A DNA stretch of 9,799 nucleotides from Fischerella sp. (GTDB lineage Bacteria > Cyanobacteriota > Cyanobacteriia > Cyanobacteriales > Nostocaceae). The stretch covers positions 1-9,799 of the forward strand of contig JANZYY010000164.1 of the NCBI GenBank assembly GCA_026419705.1, given 5' to 3'. Below, one piece after another: positions 1 through 6,906 of the stretch. The position numbers and the translations under genes were made by a program. The notes beneath the pieces are model-generated. The model saw only the letters and a program-made list of their open reading frames with translations, did no database searches and was not told the origin of the DNA. How positions within the stretch are numbered: the first letter of the stretch is position 1; each line of letters starts with the position of its first letter.

Positions 1-1027
1 CCTCTAACGCTTGGCTTGCCATCAGAGTTACTGGGCCGTTAGCCGCCTCTGCAACGATCTTGGCTTGTACCTGATTGACATTATCTTCTGCGATCTGGTT
101 TTCCAAAGCTACGAGAATCAAGACATCACAGGGTAAAGTTAATAACTCAGCATTGCTAATTGGCGCTGCATCGGGGAAACCAACAACACTTCTGCGGTTC
201 TGAGCAGCGTAGGCTTGCAAAGCTGGCATATCAAGACCAGCCTCAGAATAGACTCCTCCAGCTCCAGTCGAAACAACTATCACCTTAACTCCTGCTTGGT
301 GAAACAATAAAGCTGCTGCTCGGCCTACATTTCCAAAACCTTGAATAGCCACAGTGGTTCCCGCTAGGGACTTACCTAGATCTGCCAGTGCTTCCCGTAC
401 AATAATCATTACGCCACGTCCGGTTGCCATTTCTCGTCCTCGGGAACCACCGATAGAAAGTGGCTTACCAGTTACAACTCCTGGTACGGCGTAGCCAACA
501 TTCACAGAGTACGTGTCCATCATCCAAGCCATCTCACGAGCAGAGGTACCCATATCTGGTGCGGGGATATCCATTGACGGACCAATATCTTTGATTAATT
601 CGCTGGTGTAACGACGGGTAATCCTTTCTAGCTCACCAACGCTGTAATTTTTTGGATCTATAGCAATACCTCCCTTTGCACCGCCGTAGGGAATACCAAG
701 TAGCGCACATTTCCAAGTCATCAGCATTGCTAGTGCTGATACTTCTCGCAGCGTCACAGCTGGATGGTAACGAGTACCACCTTTGTAGGGACCCAGAACA
801 TCGCAATGCTGCACCCGATGTCCTGCCAAAATTTGTATTTCACCATTATCCCGTCTTACTGGGATGGACACTGTGACAACTTTGCGGGGGTGGCTGAGTA
901 TCTCCAAAATACCTCGATCCAGCTTTAATTCTCGTGCTGCTGCTTCAAGGTAGCTACAGGCCTGATCGAATGGGCAAATATACGCAGGAGAAGGAGCCTC
1001 CAGCGGCTGTAGGGATGTTGTCATCAT
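1..1027 (-). CDS. gdhA: Glutamate dehydrogenase (Glu/Leu/Phe/Val dehydrogenase family), 3' end cut off by the window
   Basis: Translated from the minus strand, this is an open frame of about 342 codons with no stop before the window edge. It should catalyse reversible oxidative deamination of glutamate to 2-oxoglutarate and ammonium in the cytoplasm. Seen in the sequence: the substrate-binding motif GPYKGGTRYHP (residues 79-89), the catalytic-lysine motif PYGGAKGG (Lys118), PAPDMGT with the catalytic Asp158, and the dinucleotide-binding GFGNVG (230-235). The GPYKGG form with lysine favours glutamate dehydrogenase over leucine or phenylalanine dehydrogenase. Family members are usually about 420-430 residues, so roughly 80-90 C-terminal residues lie outside the window. 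The start is the first of two adjacent ATGs (1025-1027), with a strong GGGAGG ribosome site seven bases upstream (1035-1040). A consensus NtcA site lies about 90 bases upstream, which suits a nitrogen-metabolism gene. Choice between NAD and NADP is not decided here. Confidence 0.93.
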   Translation of the reverse strand, partial: MMTTSLQPLEAPSPAYICPFDQACSYLEAAARELKLDRGILEILSHPRKVVTVSIPVRRDNGEIQILAGHRVQHCDVLGPYKGGTRYHPAVTLREVSALAMLMTWKCALLGIPYGGAKGGIAIDPKNYSVGELERITRRYTSELIKDIGPSMDIPAPDMGTSAREMAWMMDTYSVNVGYAVPGVVTGKPLSIGGSRGREMATGRGVMIIVREALADLGKSLAGTTVAIQGFGNVGRAAALLFHQAGVKVIVVSTGAGGVYSEAGLDMPALQAYAAQNRRSVVGFPDAAPISNAELLTLPCDVLILVALENQIAEDNVNQVQAKIVAEAANGPVTLMASQALE

Positions 1028-1077
1028 AAAATTTCCTCCCTATCGCGGTATATCTACAAACCGCGCTGTATATGCCT

Positions 1078-1160
1078 AGACTAGCTTTTTTTTTGGGAAA
1101 AAAACAGATATTGTAACTTATGTTACAAAAATGTCTGTATGTAACTTTTTTTGCTAGTCT
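1078..1160. repeat. Widely spaced 8-bp inverted repeat enclosing the NtcA-like site
   Basis: AGACTAGC (1078-1085) and GCTAGTCT (1153-1160) are perfect inverted repeats 67 bases apart. The inner flanks are a T-run after the left arm and a T-run before the right arm. A further TGTAAC half-site lies at 1140-1145, a direct repeat of 1112-1117. The left arm overlaps the candidate -10 box of gdhA. Function is unknown; it may be chance or an extended operator. Confidence 0.4.
1112..1127 (-). promoter_or_regulatory. Putative NtcA binding site upstream of gdhA
   Basis: The sequence TGTA-ACTTATGT-TACA matches the NtcA consensus TGTA-N8-TACA exactly and sits in a perfect 7+7 inverted repeat (1111-1128, TTGTAAC-TTAT-GTTACAA). 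Its centre lies about 93 bases upstream of the gdhA start. A possible -10 box of the TANNNT type, TAGTCT (1083-1078, minus strand), follows after 29 bases. That is longer than the usual gap of about 22, so activation might not be of the classic type. NtcA is the global nitrogen regulator of cyanobacteria; its binding here is inferred from the match and the gene's role. Confidence 0.6.
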
Positions 1161-1200
1161 CAAAGATAGTAATATAGGAAAACCAGAGATACACACAGAC

Positions 1201-1237
1201 GAACACAGATAAAAAACATGCTTGATTATCTGTGTTC
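1201..1237. repeat. Intergenic 12-bp inverted repeat (hairpin)
   Basis: GAACACAGATAA (1201-1212) pairs perfectly with TTATCTGTGTTC (1226-1237) across a 13-base loop. No T-run follows on either strand, so it is a poor intrinsic terminator. The motif, preceded by related ACACACAGAC sequence, resembles short dispersed palindromic repeats I associate with filamentous cyanobacterial intergenic regions; that likeness is from memory. The rest of 1161-1312 is A+T-rich and I see no gene in it. Confidence 0.5.
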
Positions 1238-1312
1238 ATTTCCTCATTGTGAATTGTTCTTGTGAAAATAAGCCAGTTTACCGCCAGGGTAAGGTTAAAA
1301 TTTTTATGAACT

Positions 1313-1342
1313 GAGGCGGTGCTGTTTTGTCATAACCGCCTC
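1313..1342 (-). terminator. Possible terminator hairpin after the carotenoid oxygenase gene
   Basis: GAGGCGGT (1313-1320) and ACCGCCTC (1335-1342) form a GC-rich perfect 8-bp stem with a 14-base loop, starting about 25 bases beyond the stop of the minus-strand oxygenase gene. On that strand the stem is followed by AGTTCATAAAAATTTT rather than an immediate T-run, so the intrinsic terminator call is weak. It could instead be a 3' mRNA-stabilising stem. Confidence 0.35.
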
Positions 1343-1366
1343 TCGGACTGTCAGCATATTTGCAAA

Positions 1367-2890
1367 CTATGCCAAGAACACCTCAGAGGTAAAATTCCCA
1401 TGCAAGCCATAGGGGATGTGATGCTTGAGATGCAGTCGCGCTATTGGTCCCTGATGAAAGTTGCGTGCATCCAAAATTACTACATCTGAGCGATCGCAAG
1501 CAGCATCGTAAACCAAAGCCAGCACCCAACCATCGTCTTCACTTTCAGAATTGGGACGGGGTACAAACACTGGTTCGCCAGCAAAGCCTCGGGGTGCAGC
1601 ACTCCAAAATTGCCGTTCTCCTGACTCCAAATCAATTTTTAAAAATGCTTGCAAAGGAGCGTTACCACGAGGAGCATGAGCTGCACCTATATACAGATAA
1701 CGATACGGACGTCCAACTTTTTGGGGATGCACACTAGGAAATTCACAACAGCGACTTTCTAGCAACTTCCGCTGCACGATTTTTGTGTGAAGATTGAGAT
1801 GAAAACGCCAGAGTTGTCCAGGTTTAAGAGCTTCAAAATCAACTTGTCGGAAATCGCTTCCTGGTTCCACCTCTGGTAAAGATTCGTAACAAATAGAGTC
1901 AACAATAATTTCTTTGCTTTGCTCAAAAGCATTGACATGATGGAAAACAAAACCTGAGTGAGTTTCAAGAATTTCCGCTCTCCTTTGTCCTCCCCGACCG
2001 AGGGGCGACTTTAGGGGGAATCTGCGGGGAATGATGATAATCTGAGTCGGTCGATCGGGTTGAAACTTAATACATTCTCCTGCGCCCCGCATTCCCAATA
2101 CAAAAGGTATAGGATTGAAAGCAACGGGATTTTGAAAGAATATGCAGTAGTTGGGAGTAATCGCAAAATCGTGGATGAAAGCAAAACCCGGAACGCTATG
2201 AGCATGCTTTCTGACAACTTTACCTGTTGTATCTAACTCAAAAATAGTAATTGTTGTAGACAGTCCCGGCTTGATAGAAAAGTTTACCAAACAAGGTTCA
2301 CCATTATCAAAGCGACTGCTGGGATCGAAGCGTGGATGTGCACCAAAAGCTTCACCTTCTGAAAGAACACCGTTGAAGTATTCTTTGCCTAAAGTCTCTA
2401 GTGTATGAGGATCGAGGCGATAAGGTTCAGCTGCTTCCCAAAGAGCCAGTAGTTTACCACCCCAATAAATCACATTTGTATTGGCAATATTTTTGAGTTT
2501 GAAGTCGAAGGCGTTAGCCAACCAACCACCTGGTTTTTGCGTACCAAAAACACCACGATAAAGAATTTTCCCTGCTTTTTGTTCTTGGAGATACTCAGCA
2601 GTGCGAACAAAGCGATTGCAAAAGTGAGCGCGACCATTGGAAAATGTGATGCGACTAATCATTCCATCCCCATCAAATGGGTGATGAACTGGTTGTCCAT
2701 TTATATCCAATAAACCAGGACCATTTCTAAACAGCGTACCGTTGAGCTCGGTTGGGATCTGCCCTTGTATGTCATCTATCCAATAATCGAACTCTTGTTT
2801 TAGAGACTTATATCCTCCTTGCCAGTCATTATGGTTGTAAGATTTTGCAGAAGCTGTAAAATCTTGTTCTTGAACTTCAAAAGCCTGCAT
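1367..2890 (-). CDS. Apocarotenoid 15,15'-oxygenase-like carotenoid cleavage oxygenase
   Basis: This 507-residue protein belongs to the RPE65/carotenoid cleavage oxygenase family, non-haem iron enzymes that split carotenoid double bases with oxygen; the closest known relative is the apocarotenoid-15,15'-oxygenase (ACO) of Synechocystis, which releases retinal. All four iron-binding histidines are present: H185 (GAHPRFDP), H240 (FIHDFAIT), H317 (FVFHHVNAFE) and H497 (PYGLHGNF). So are the three second-shell glutamates E152, E383 and E439. Positions are offset by +2 from ACO (H183, H238, E150) before residue 240 and by +13 (H304, E370, E426, H484) after it, which places a net 11-residue insertion at about residues 290-304. 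There is no signal peptide. No clear ribosome site precedes the ATG, but the N-terminus aligns well with ACO. The gene stands alone, with a repeat-bearing gap upstream. The exact substrate is inferred. Confidence 0.93.
   Translation of the reverse strand: MQAFEVQEQDFTASAKSYNHNDWQGGYKSLKQEFDYWIDDIQGQIPTELNGTLFRNGPGLLDINGQPVHHPFDGDGMISRITFSNGRAHFCNRFVRTAEYLQEQKAGKILYRGVFGTQKPGGWLANAFDFKLKNIANTNVIYWGGKLLALWEAAEPYRLDPHTLETLGKEYFNGVLSEGEAFGAHPRFDPSSRFDNGEPCLVNFSIKPGLSTTITIFELDTTGKVVRKHAHSVPGFAFIHDFAITPNYCIFFQNPVAFNPIPFVLGMRGAGECIKFQPDRPTQIIIIPRRFPLKSPLGRGGQRRAEILETHSGFVFHHVNAFEQSKEIIVDSICYESLPEVEPGSDFRQVDFEALKPGQLWRFHLNLHTKIVQRKLLESRCCEFPSVHPQKVGRPYRYLYIGAAHAPRGNAPLQAFLKIDLESGERQFWSAAPRGFAGEPVFVPRPNSESEDDGWVLALVYDAACDRSDVVILDARNFHQGPIARLHLKHHIPYGLHGNFTSEVFLA
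1979..2020 (-). repeat. GC-rich repeat-like insertion inside the carotenoid oxygenase gene
   Basis: This stretch codes for FPLKSPLGRGGQRR (residues 291-304), rich in Pro, Gly and Arg and unlike the rest of the enzyme. On the plus strand it holds the imperfect hairpin TCCCCgaccgaGGGG and a GGGGG run, resembling the C/G-run interspersed repeats of Nostoc-type genomes. It fills the place where the ACO alignment shifts by 11 residues, in a loop before the third iron ligand. The repeat identity is inferred from composition. Confidence 0.5.
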
Positions 2891-2927
2891 AATTAAATTT
2901 GGATTTGAAATTTTGGGTGAATTAGAG

Positions 2928-3024
2928 GTTAGTGGATAGTGGTTAGTGGATATTAGTAAAAAAGCAACTACTAACTACTAACTACTAACTACTAACTACT
3001 AACTACTAACTACTAACTACTAAC
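2928..3024. repeat. Composite short tandem repeat: GTTAGTGGATAGTG block plus (AACTACT)8.4
   Basis: The gap between the transporter stop and the oxygenase start is almost wholly repeat. It begins with a 25-base block (2928-2952) built of GTTAGTGGATA-type units. A 13-base spacer follows, then 59 bases of perfect heptamer AACTACT (2966-3024), 8.4 copies, ending two bases before the transporter stop codon. Heptameric STRR sequences are known from heterocystous cyanobacteria. A related element in the opposite orientation lies at 5889-5956. Confidence 0.92.
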
Positions 3025-3026
3025 CA

Positions 3027-4469
3027 TTACTCAACTGCTTCCGATTCTAGTTCTCGCAGCATCAAATTAGGGATTGTATCAGGTACAAAAGATTCTTCTC
3101 GATCGTCTACTGATGCTGGTTGTAAATTCTTTGGTGTCTTGTCTTGAGATTCTGCAGCAGGTAGCCAGTAAACAAATGGTAATGGCAACAAATTGCTGAG
3201 GTTTGTGATGATCACCAAAAGCCAGAGTTTTTCAAAGTTGATTTCGGTAATTCCCAATAAATGCATCAACCCCGCACCTAACTCGTAGGAAACTAGTCCT
3301 GCCAAATTAGTTACTGACATCAATAAGGCAAATAATGTTGCTTCCACTCCGGATGGACAAAGCCTTGCTGCTAGCACTAACACTGGCATATAAGCAATTT
3401 GTCCCATGACAGAGAGAATCAGGCTGTCGCCCAAACTAAACCAGTGGTCATCAATACCCAGAACTCGATTTGTATGAGTCACTAGCAGCAACATCGTCAT
3501 CCCCAAAGCTGTTGAGAAGATGGTACTCCAAGCAAAGATGACACGAAAGGGGACAGTTTTGAGAAAGCGTTGGAAGATCCAAATTCCAAGTAAGGCGGCT
3601 ACACTTGTTACTAAACGCACTCGCCCTAAGAATTCTGGCTCAAAGTGTAGTTCGTTCGTAGTGAAGAAGAAAAAGGCTGGTTCAGCAGTTGGCGTTGCTA
3701 GCCAAATGAAGAGAAATGCTGTTGGTAGCCAAATTGCTTTTTGAGTAACAGCTTGGCGTAGTTGTCTAAGTTGATGGTTTACTGCTTGAAAGTTGGTGCT
3801 ATGGCTATCGTTAACATCTTCGCTACTAACGGGAGATTCAGCAATGAACCAAGCTACTGCGGATACGATCAGAGGAAAAGAGGCGGTGATCCAAAATACG
3901 GTACGATTGCTAAAATGCTCTAAAAGCAGACCGCTAAAGTAAGCGGTAATCAAACCGCCAAAGGCTGAAGCACCCCAGCATAGAGATTGCAGCGAACCTG
4001 CTTTTGCTTGGGATTCTGCTCTTGCTCGTTCGACAACCAATGAGTCAACTATGACGTCACTGACCGCAACGGATAGGGAACCAACAGCGATCGCCACTGT
4101 TGCTGCTGTGGGTCTATTAACTATTGTTGCTAGAGCCACCCAAGAAATTGTTCCCACTATCCCTGATAAAATCAGGTATGGACGTCGTCGATAGCCTAAT
4201 ATCGGAAAGCCATCAGAAATGAAACCAAATAATGGCTTGACAATCCAAGGTAAAGCAACAATCCCCAACAGTGCTGACACCTGGGCTGGATTTAGTCCCA
4301 GTTCATCTTTGAGGAAAAAGCTGACGGCTAAACGCGCCAATCCTAAAACACCTTGGACAAAGTAAACTGTGAGAATAGCGATTAGTTCGGCGGTTGGTTC
4401 GTTGCCGAAAAAAATCTTTTCTTTTACTGAGTCTTTGACCTTGGACAAGCCACAGGAGGAAACCAGCAT
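3027..4469 (-). CDS. Folate/biopterin transporter family (BT1) membrane protein, major facilitator superfamily
   Basis: This 480-residue protein is a polytopic inner-membrane carrier with about twelve hydrophobic segments between residues 25 and 445 and a charged C-terminal tail. It carries the marks of the folate-biopterin transporter (FBT/BT1) family: GLARLAVSFFLKDELGLNPAQ-like first helix and loop (43-63), PWIVKPLFGFISD (74-86), GYRRRPYL (92-99) and SDVIVDSLVVERAR (137-150). The Synechocystis relative I recall (slr0642) transports folates, so pterin or folate movement is the best guess; other family members have different or unknown substrates. The start at 4469 gives a family-typical N-terminus, but no good ribosome site is visible upstream. 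The upstream gap (4470-4653) is A+T-rich with a small inverted repeat, GCAAAT-TAAAC-ATTTGC (4532-4548), and could hold its own promoter. The stop codon sits two bases from a heptamer repeat tract. Confidence 0.88.
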   Translation of the reverse strand: MLVSSCGLSKVKDSVKEKIFFGNEPTAELIAILTVYFVQGVLGLARLAVSFFLKDELGLNPAQVSALLGIVALPWIVKPLFGFISDGFPILGYRRRPYLILSGIVGTISWVALATIVNRPTAATVAIAVGSLSVAVSDVIVDSLVVERARAESQAKAGSLQSLCWGASAFGGLITAYFSGLLLEHFSNRTVFWITASFPLIVSAVAWFIAESPVSSEDVNDSHSTNFQAVNHQLRQLRQAVTQKAIWLPTAFLFIWLATPTAEPAFFFFTTNELHFEPEFLGRVRLVTSVAALLGIWIFQRFLKTVPFRVIFAWSTIFSTALGMTMLLLVTHTNRVLGIDDHWFSLGDSLILSVMGQIAYMPVLVLAARLCPSGVEATLFALLMSVTNLAGLVSYELGAGLMHLLGITEINFEKLWLLVIITNLSNLLPLPFVYWLPAAESQDKTPKNLQPASVDDREESFVPDTIPNLMLRELESEAVE

Positions 4470-4653
4470 TGATAAACAAATTTTAAGTTTTATCGACTTT
4501 TATTATCATATCTATTTTCTCAAGATGGTGTGCAAATTAAACATTTGCCTGTCAGAGGACATTGAAATTACAGAGAGTTGAGAGAACATAGGTGTAAAAA
4601 TTAATTCATAAATTCTCAAAGATTTTTATTTTTTCAGCCAGACTCAAGTTCTT

Positions 4654-5868
4654 TCAATTCCCTAAGGCGATCGCTGCATTTTGTCCCCCAAAGCCAAAGC
4701 TGAAACACAGCACCTGCCGAATTTCGGCTGGACGTGCTTCCCTAACTAAATCCAAATCAAACTCAGGTTGCTTTAACCCTACACATGGTGGTAACATTTG
4801 TTGCTGCAATGCCATCAGGGAAAAAGCTACTCCCAAAGCTCCTGATGCACCTAAAGTATGACCTGTAGCTCCTTTGGTAGAACTAACTGGCACGCCTTGA
4901 GGAAATAAATTCTGTATCAATCGGCTCTCTATACTATCGTTCATCTGCGTAGCCGTACCGTGAGCGTGAATGTAATCGATCTCGCTAGGTCTGAGACTAC
5001 TGCGTACCAAACATTGCTCGATCGCGGCGATCGCACTCTTACCTTGTGGTTCTGGTGCATTGGGATGATAGGCATCTGCTGTTAACCCAAAGCCGAGTAT
5101 CTTGGCATACACCTTGGCCTGACGCTGTCTCGCCAATTCCGCCGATTCCAGAACAAATAAAGCTCCCCCTTCTCCCAAAACCAAACCTTCGCGATGCAAA
5201 TCAAAAGGATATGCCCCAGTTTTTGCCAAAGCACCCATCTGCTGAAAACCAGTCACAGTCAAGGGTGTAATTGCTGCTTCCACAGCACCTGTCAGGACTC
5301 GTTGACATTGCCCAGATTGGATCGACAATGCTGCTTGGGCGATCGCCCAAATGCCAGTAGCACAGGCTGCCATTGGCGCTAAAACTATCCCAGTCGCGCC
5401 AATTTGTCGCGCCGCTGCGATCGCATTCATGTGGGGTAGGGTATCTAGCCAAGAGGAGATGGGGTGATGGGGTGTAGACGCCCTCTGGGGGGCTGACCAT
5501 GGGGTTGAGATGATGGGGGGAGAAGATACTTTTTTATCTTCGCCTACTCCTTTGCCCTCATACATCTGCCTTGCCATCTCCTCCCAGACCGCTTGATGAC
5601 TGCGACTAGAACCAATCACAACACCGCAGTCTTGCAAAGGAGGAATTAATCCGGCGTCTTGTAAAGTAGAAGCAACCAGCAATTGAGTAAGTGTTCTCAA
5701 CTGTGCTGGCTGCTTGCTGATTAACCCCAAAGGACGTGGTTCAAGTTCTGGAAATGGTTGATGGATTTGAATTCCAGATTTCCCTGCTAGCAATTTTTGC
5801 CAGCTATCTACTAAGTTTTTGCCTAAGGCAGAAACAAGACCAATACCAGTAACAACGACGTCTACCAA
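4654..5868 (-). CDS. Beta-ketoacyl-ACP synthase (KAS II/FabF-like) with a low-complexity insertion
   Basis: This 404-residue condensing enzyme of the thiolase superfamily should extend acyl-ACP chains in cytoplasmic fatty-acid or related lipid synthesis. The Cys-His-His triad is complete: C169 in MAACATG, H303 in HAHGTAT and H337 in KGATGHT; the C-terminal FGFGGQNAA signature is also present. The start is TTG (5866-5868): an in-frame TGA lies two codons upstream and the conserved VVVTGIGLVSALG begins at residue 4, so no other start fits. No clear ribosome site is seen. An out-of-frame five-codon frame (ATG at 5877-5879, MIENW, TAG at 5862-5864) overlaps the start. Residues 105-140 are an unusual Ser/Pro-rich stretch that looks inserted between otherwise conserved blocks. 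It may be a second, diverged KAS beside the housekeeping FabF; paralogue status cannot be seen from this window, so no gene symbol is given. Confidence 0.9.
   Translation of the reverse strand: MVDVVVTGIGLVSALGKNLVDSWQKLLAGKSGIQIHQPFPELEPRPLGLISKQPAQLRTLTQLLVASTLQDAGLIPPLQDCGVVIGSSRSHQAVWEEMARQMYEGKGVGEDKKVSSPPIISTPWSAPQRASTPHHPISSWLDTLPHMNAIAAARQIGATGIVLAPMAACATGIWAIAQAALSIQSGQCQRVLTGAVEAAITPLTVTGFQQMGALAKTGAYPFDLHREGLVLGEGGALFVLESAELARQRQAKVYAKILGFGLTADAYHPNAPEPQGKSAIAAIEQCLVRSSLRPSEIDYIHAHGTATQMNDSIESRLIQNLFPQGVPVSSTKGATGHTLGASGALGVAFSLMALQQQMLPPCVGLKQPEFDLDLVREARPAEIRQVLCFSFGFGGQNAAIALGN
5449..5556 (-). repeat. Low-complexity insertion within the ketoacyl synthase gene
   Basis: These bases encode residues 105-140, a Ser/Pro/Lys-rich stretch that interrupts the conserved synthase fold. 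The plus strand shows GATGGGGT twice in tandem (about 5458-5473), a GATGATGGGGGG tract, and a perfect inverted repeat GAAGATA-CTTTTT-TATCTTC (5522-5541). This composition resembles intergenic filler of filamentous cyanobacteria more than coding sequence, yet the frame stays open. Insertion is inferred from composition; no alignment was run. Confidence 0.45.
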
Positions 5869-5888
5869 TTTTCAATCATTGTTGTTTG

Positions 5889-5956
5889 TTAGTAGTTAGT
5901 AGTTAGTAGTTAGTAGTTGGTTTTGTACCACTATCCACTAACCACTATCCACTAAC
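5889..5956. repeat. Composite short tandem repeat, inverted copy: (TTAGTAG)4.3 plus CCACTATCCACTAAC block
   Basis: Read on the minus strand, this begins with the same 25-base block as at 2928-2952 (here 5956-5932, identical). A short spacer follows, then heptamers AACTACT (30 bases, 5918-5889, about 4.3 copies). It lies between the cyclophilin stop and the synthase start. It has fewer heptamer copies than the left element and the opposite orientation, so the two form inverted repeats around the transporter and synthase genes. Confidence 0.9.
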
Positions 5957-5962
5957 TATTCC

Positions 5963-6778
5963 CTATTTTCCACCATTTTTCAGGTTTTCCGCACCTTGGG
6001 TGACTTTCGCGGAATCAATGCGATCGCCTTGTTGAATCTTGTTAACTACATCCATACCTTCTTTGACATAGCCAAAGACGGCATAGTTACCATCCAGAAA
6101 ACCTAAGTCTGCTAAGGCAAAGTAAAACTGTGAGGAAGCAGAGTCAGGCATTTGCGATCGCGCCATCGCCACTGCACCCAGCTTATGCTGCAATACAGGT
6201 GGCTGAGTTACACGAGCCATCTCAAATGTTTTGCTGTAAATCGGCGTGTCCGCTCCCTGGGGCTTAATTTCTAAGGGTACGTAGCGCTCGTTACCTGTTT
6301 TTGGATCGATAAAACCACCTGTTCCTAAAAGTTGTGGGGGAGTTTTAGGATCTTTACTTTTAGGATCGCCGCCTTGGACTACAAATGGTTGGGGTTGACG
6401 TACTACTCGATGAAAAGCTGACCCATCGTATACACCGCGTTGCACTAAATCTACAAAGTTGCCAGCGGTGATCGGGGCATTAGTGCCATCTACTTCGATG
6501 GTGATTGGTGAGCCTTTAACTGTCATCACCACAGTAGCTTTGCCTTCGAGTCTTGGTAAATCTTTCATTCCAGGAATAGCCTCATTTGTAGCTTCAGGTA
6601 CAGAAGTCGTCTCTGTGGTTGTTTCTGTTGTTTGTGCGGTTGTCTTAGTGCTTGCTTCGGTAGCTGTGGAAGTCAAAGAGGAAGAATTAGAAACTACTCC
6701 CTGTGACGTACATCCACTTACCGTCAAAACACCGACGATCAAAAAAACAAATAAACATTTAGAAATTCTTAACCGCAT
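5963..6778 (-). CDS. Cyclophilin-type peptidyl-prolyl cis-trans isomerase, predicted lipoprotein
   Basis: This 271-residue protein is predicted to be exported and lipid-anchored. A basic start (MRLRISK) and a hydrophobic core lead to the lipobox VSGC with the lipidated Cys23. A Thr/Ser/Glu-rich linker (about 30-66) tethers the cyclophilin domain (about 75-265). The domain shows FHRVV (122-126, catalytic Arg124), VVQGGDP (133-139), SQFYF (216-220) and FLDGNYAVFG (227-236). The tryptophan that binds cyclosporin in human CypA is Phe here, so drug sensitivity should be low. Such proteins speed proline isomerisation during folding outside the cytoplasm, in the periplasm or thylakoid lumen. From memory, a cyclophilin gene also neighbours ycf4 in Synechocystis. 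No obvious ribosome site precedes the ATG; a TGTCAGT direct repeat (6779-6785 and 6788-6794) abuts it. Confidence 0.92.
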   Translation of the reverse strand: MRLRISKCLFVFLIVGVLTVSGCTSQGVVSNSSSLTSTATEASTKTTAQTTETTTETTSVPEATNEAIPGMKDLPRLEGKATVVMTVKGSPITIEVDGTNAPITAGNFVDLVQRGVYDGSAFHRVVRQPQPFVVQGGDPKSKDPKTPPQLLGTGGFIDPKTGNERYVPLEIKPQGADTPIYSKTFEMARVTQPPVLQHKLGAVAMARSQMPDSASSQFYFALADLGFLDGNYAVFGYVKEGMDVVNKIQQGDRIDSAKVTQGAENLKNGGK

Positions 6779-6906
6779 TGTCAGTACTGTCAGTTATGGA
6801 CTCAACCAGAGTATCTTAACTTCCGATTTGGGTATACGCGGTACATGTAAACTGGCAATTGCTAATTGTTTGATTTTGTGATTTCTTTTACTTGTACTCC
6901 TAAATG

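Noticed and set aside
954..1196. 80-codon minus-strand frame overlapping the gdhA start
   Set aside because: It overlaps the clear gdhA N-terminus in another frame and runs through the promoter palindrome.
1201..1237. Hairpin as an intrinsic terminator
   Set aside because: No T-run follows the stem on either strand.
2966..3024. Heptamer array as a CRISPR
   Set aside because: Units are 7 bases in uninterrupted tandem, with no spacers and no cas genes.
6459..6881. 140-codon plus-strand frame opposite the cyclophilin gene
   Set aside because: Its Val/Ser-rich product mirrors the Thr/Glu-rich linker of the lipoprotein on the other strand, and it has no recognisable domain.
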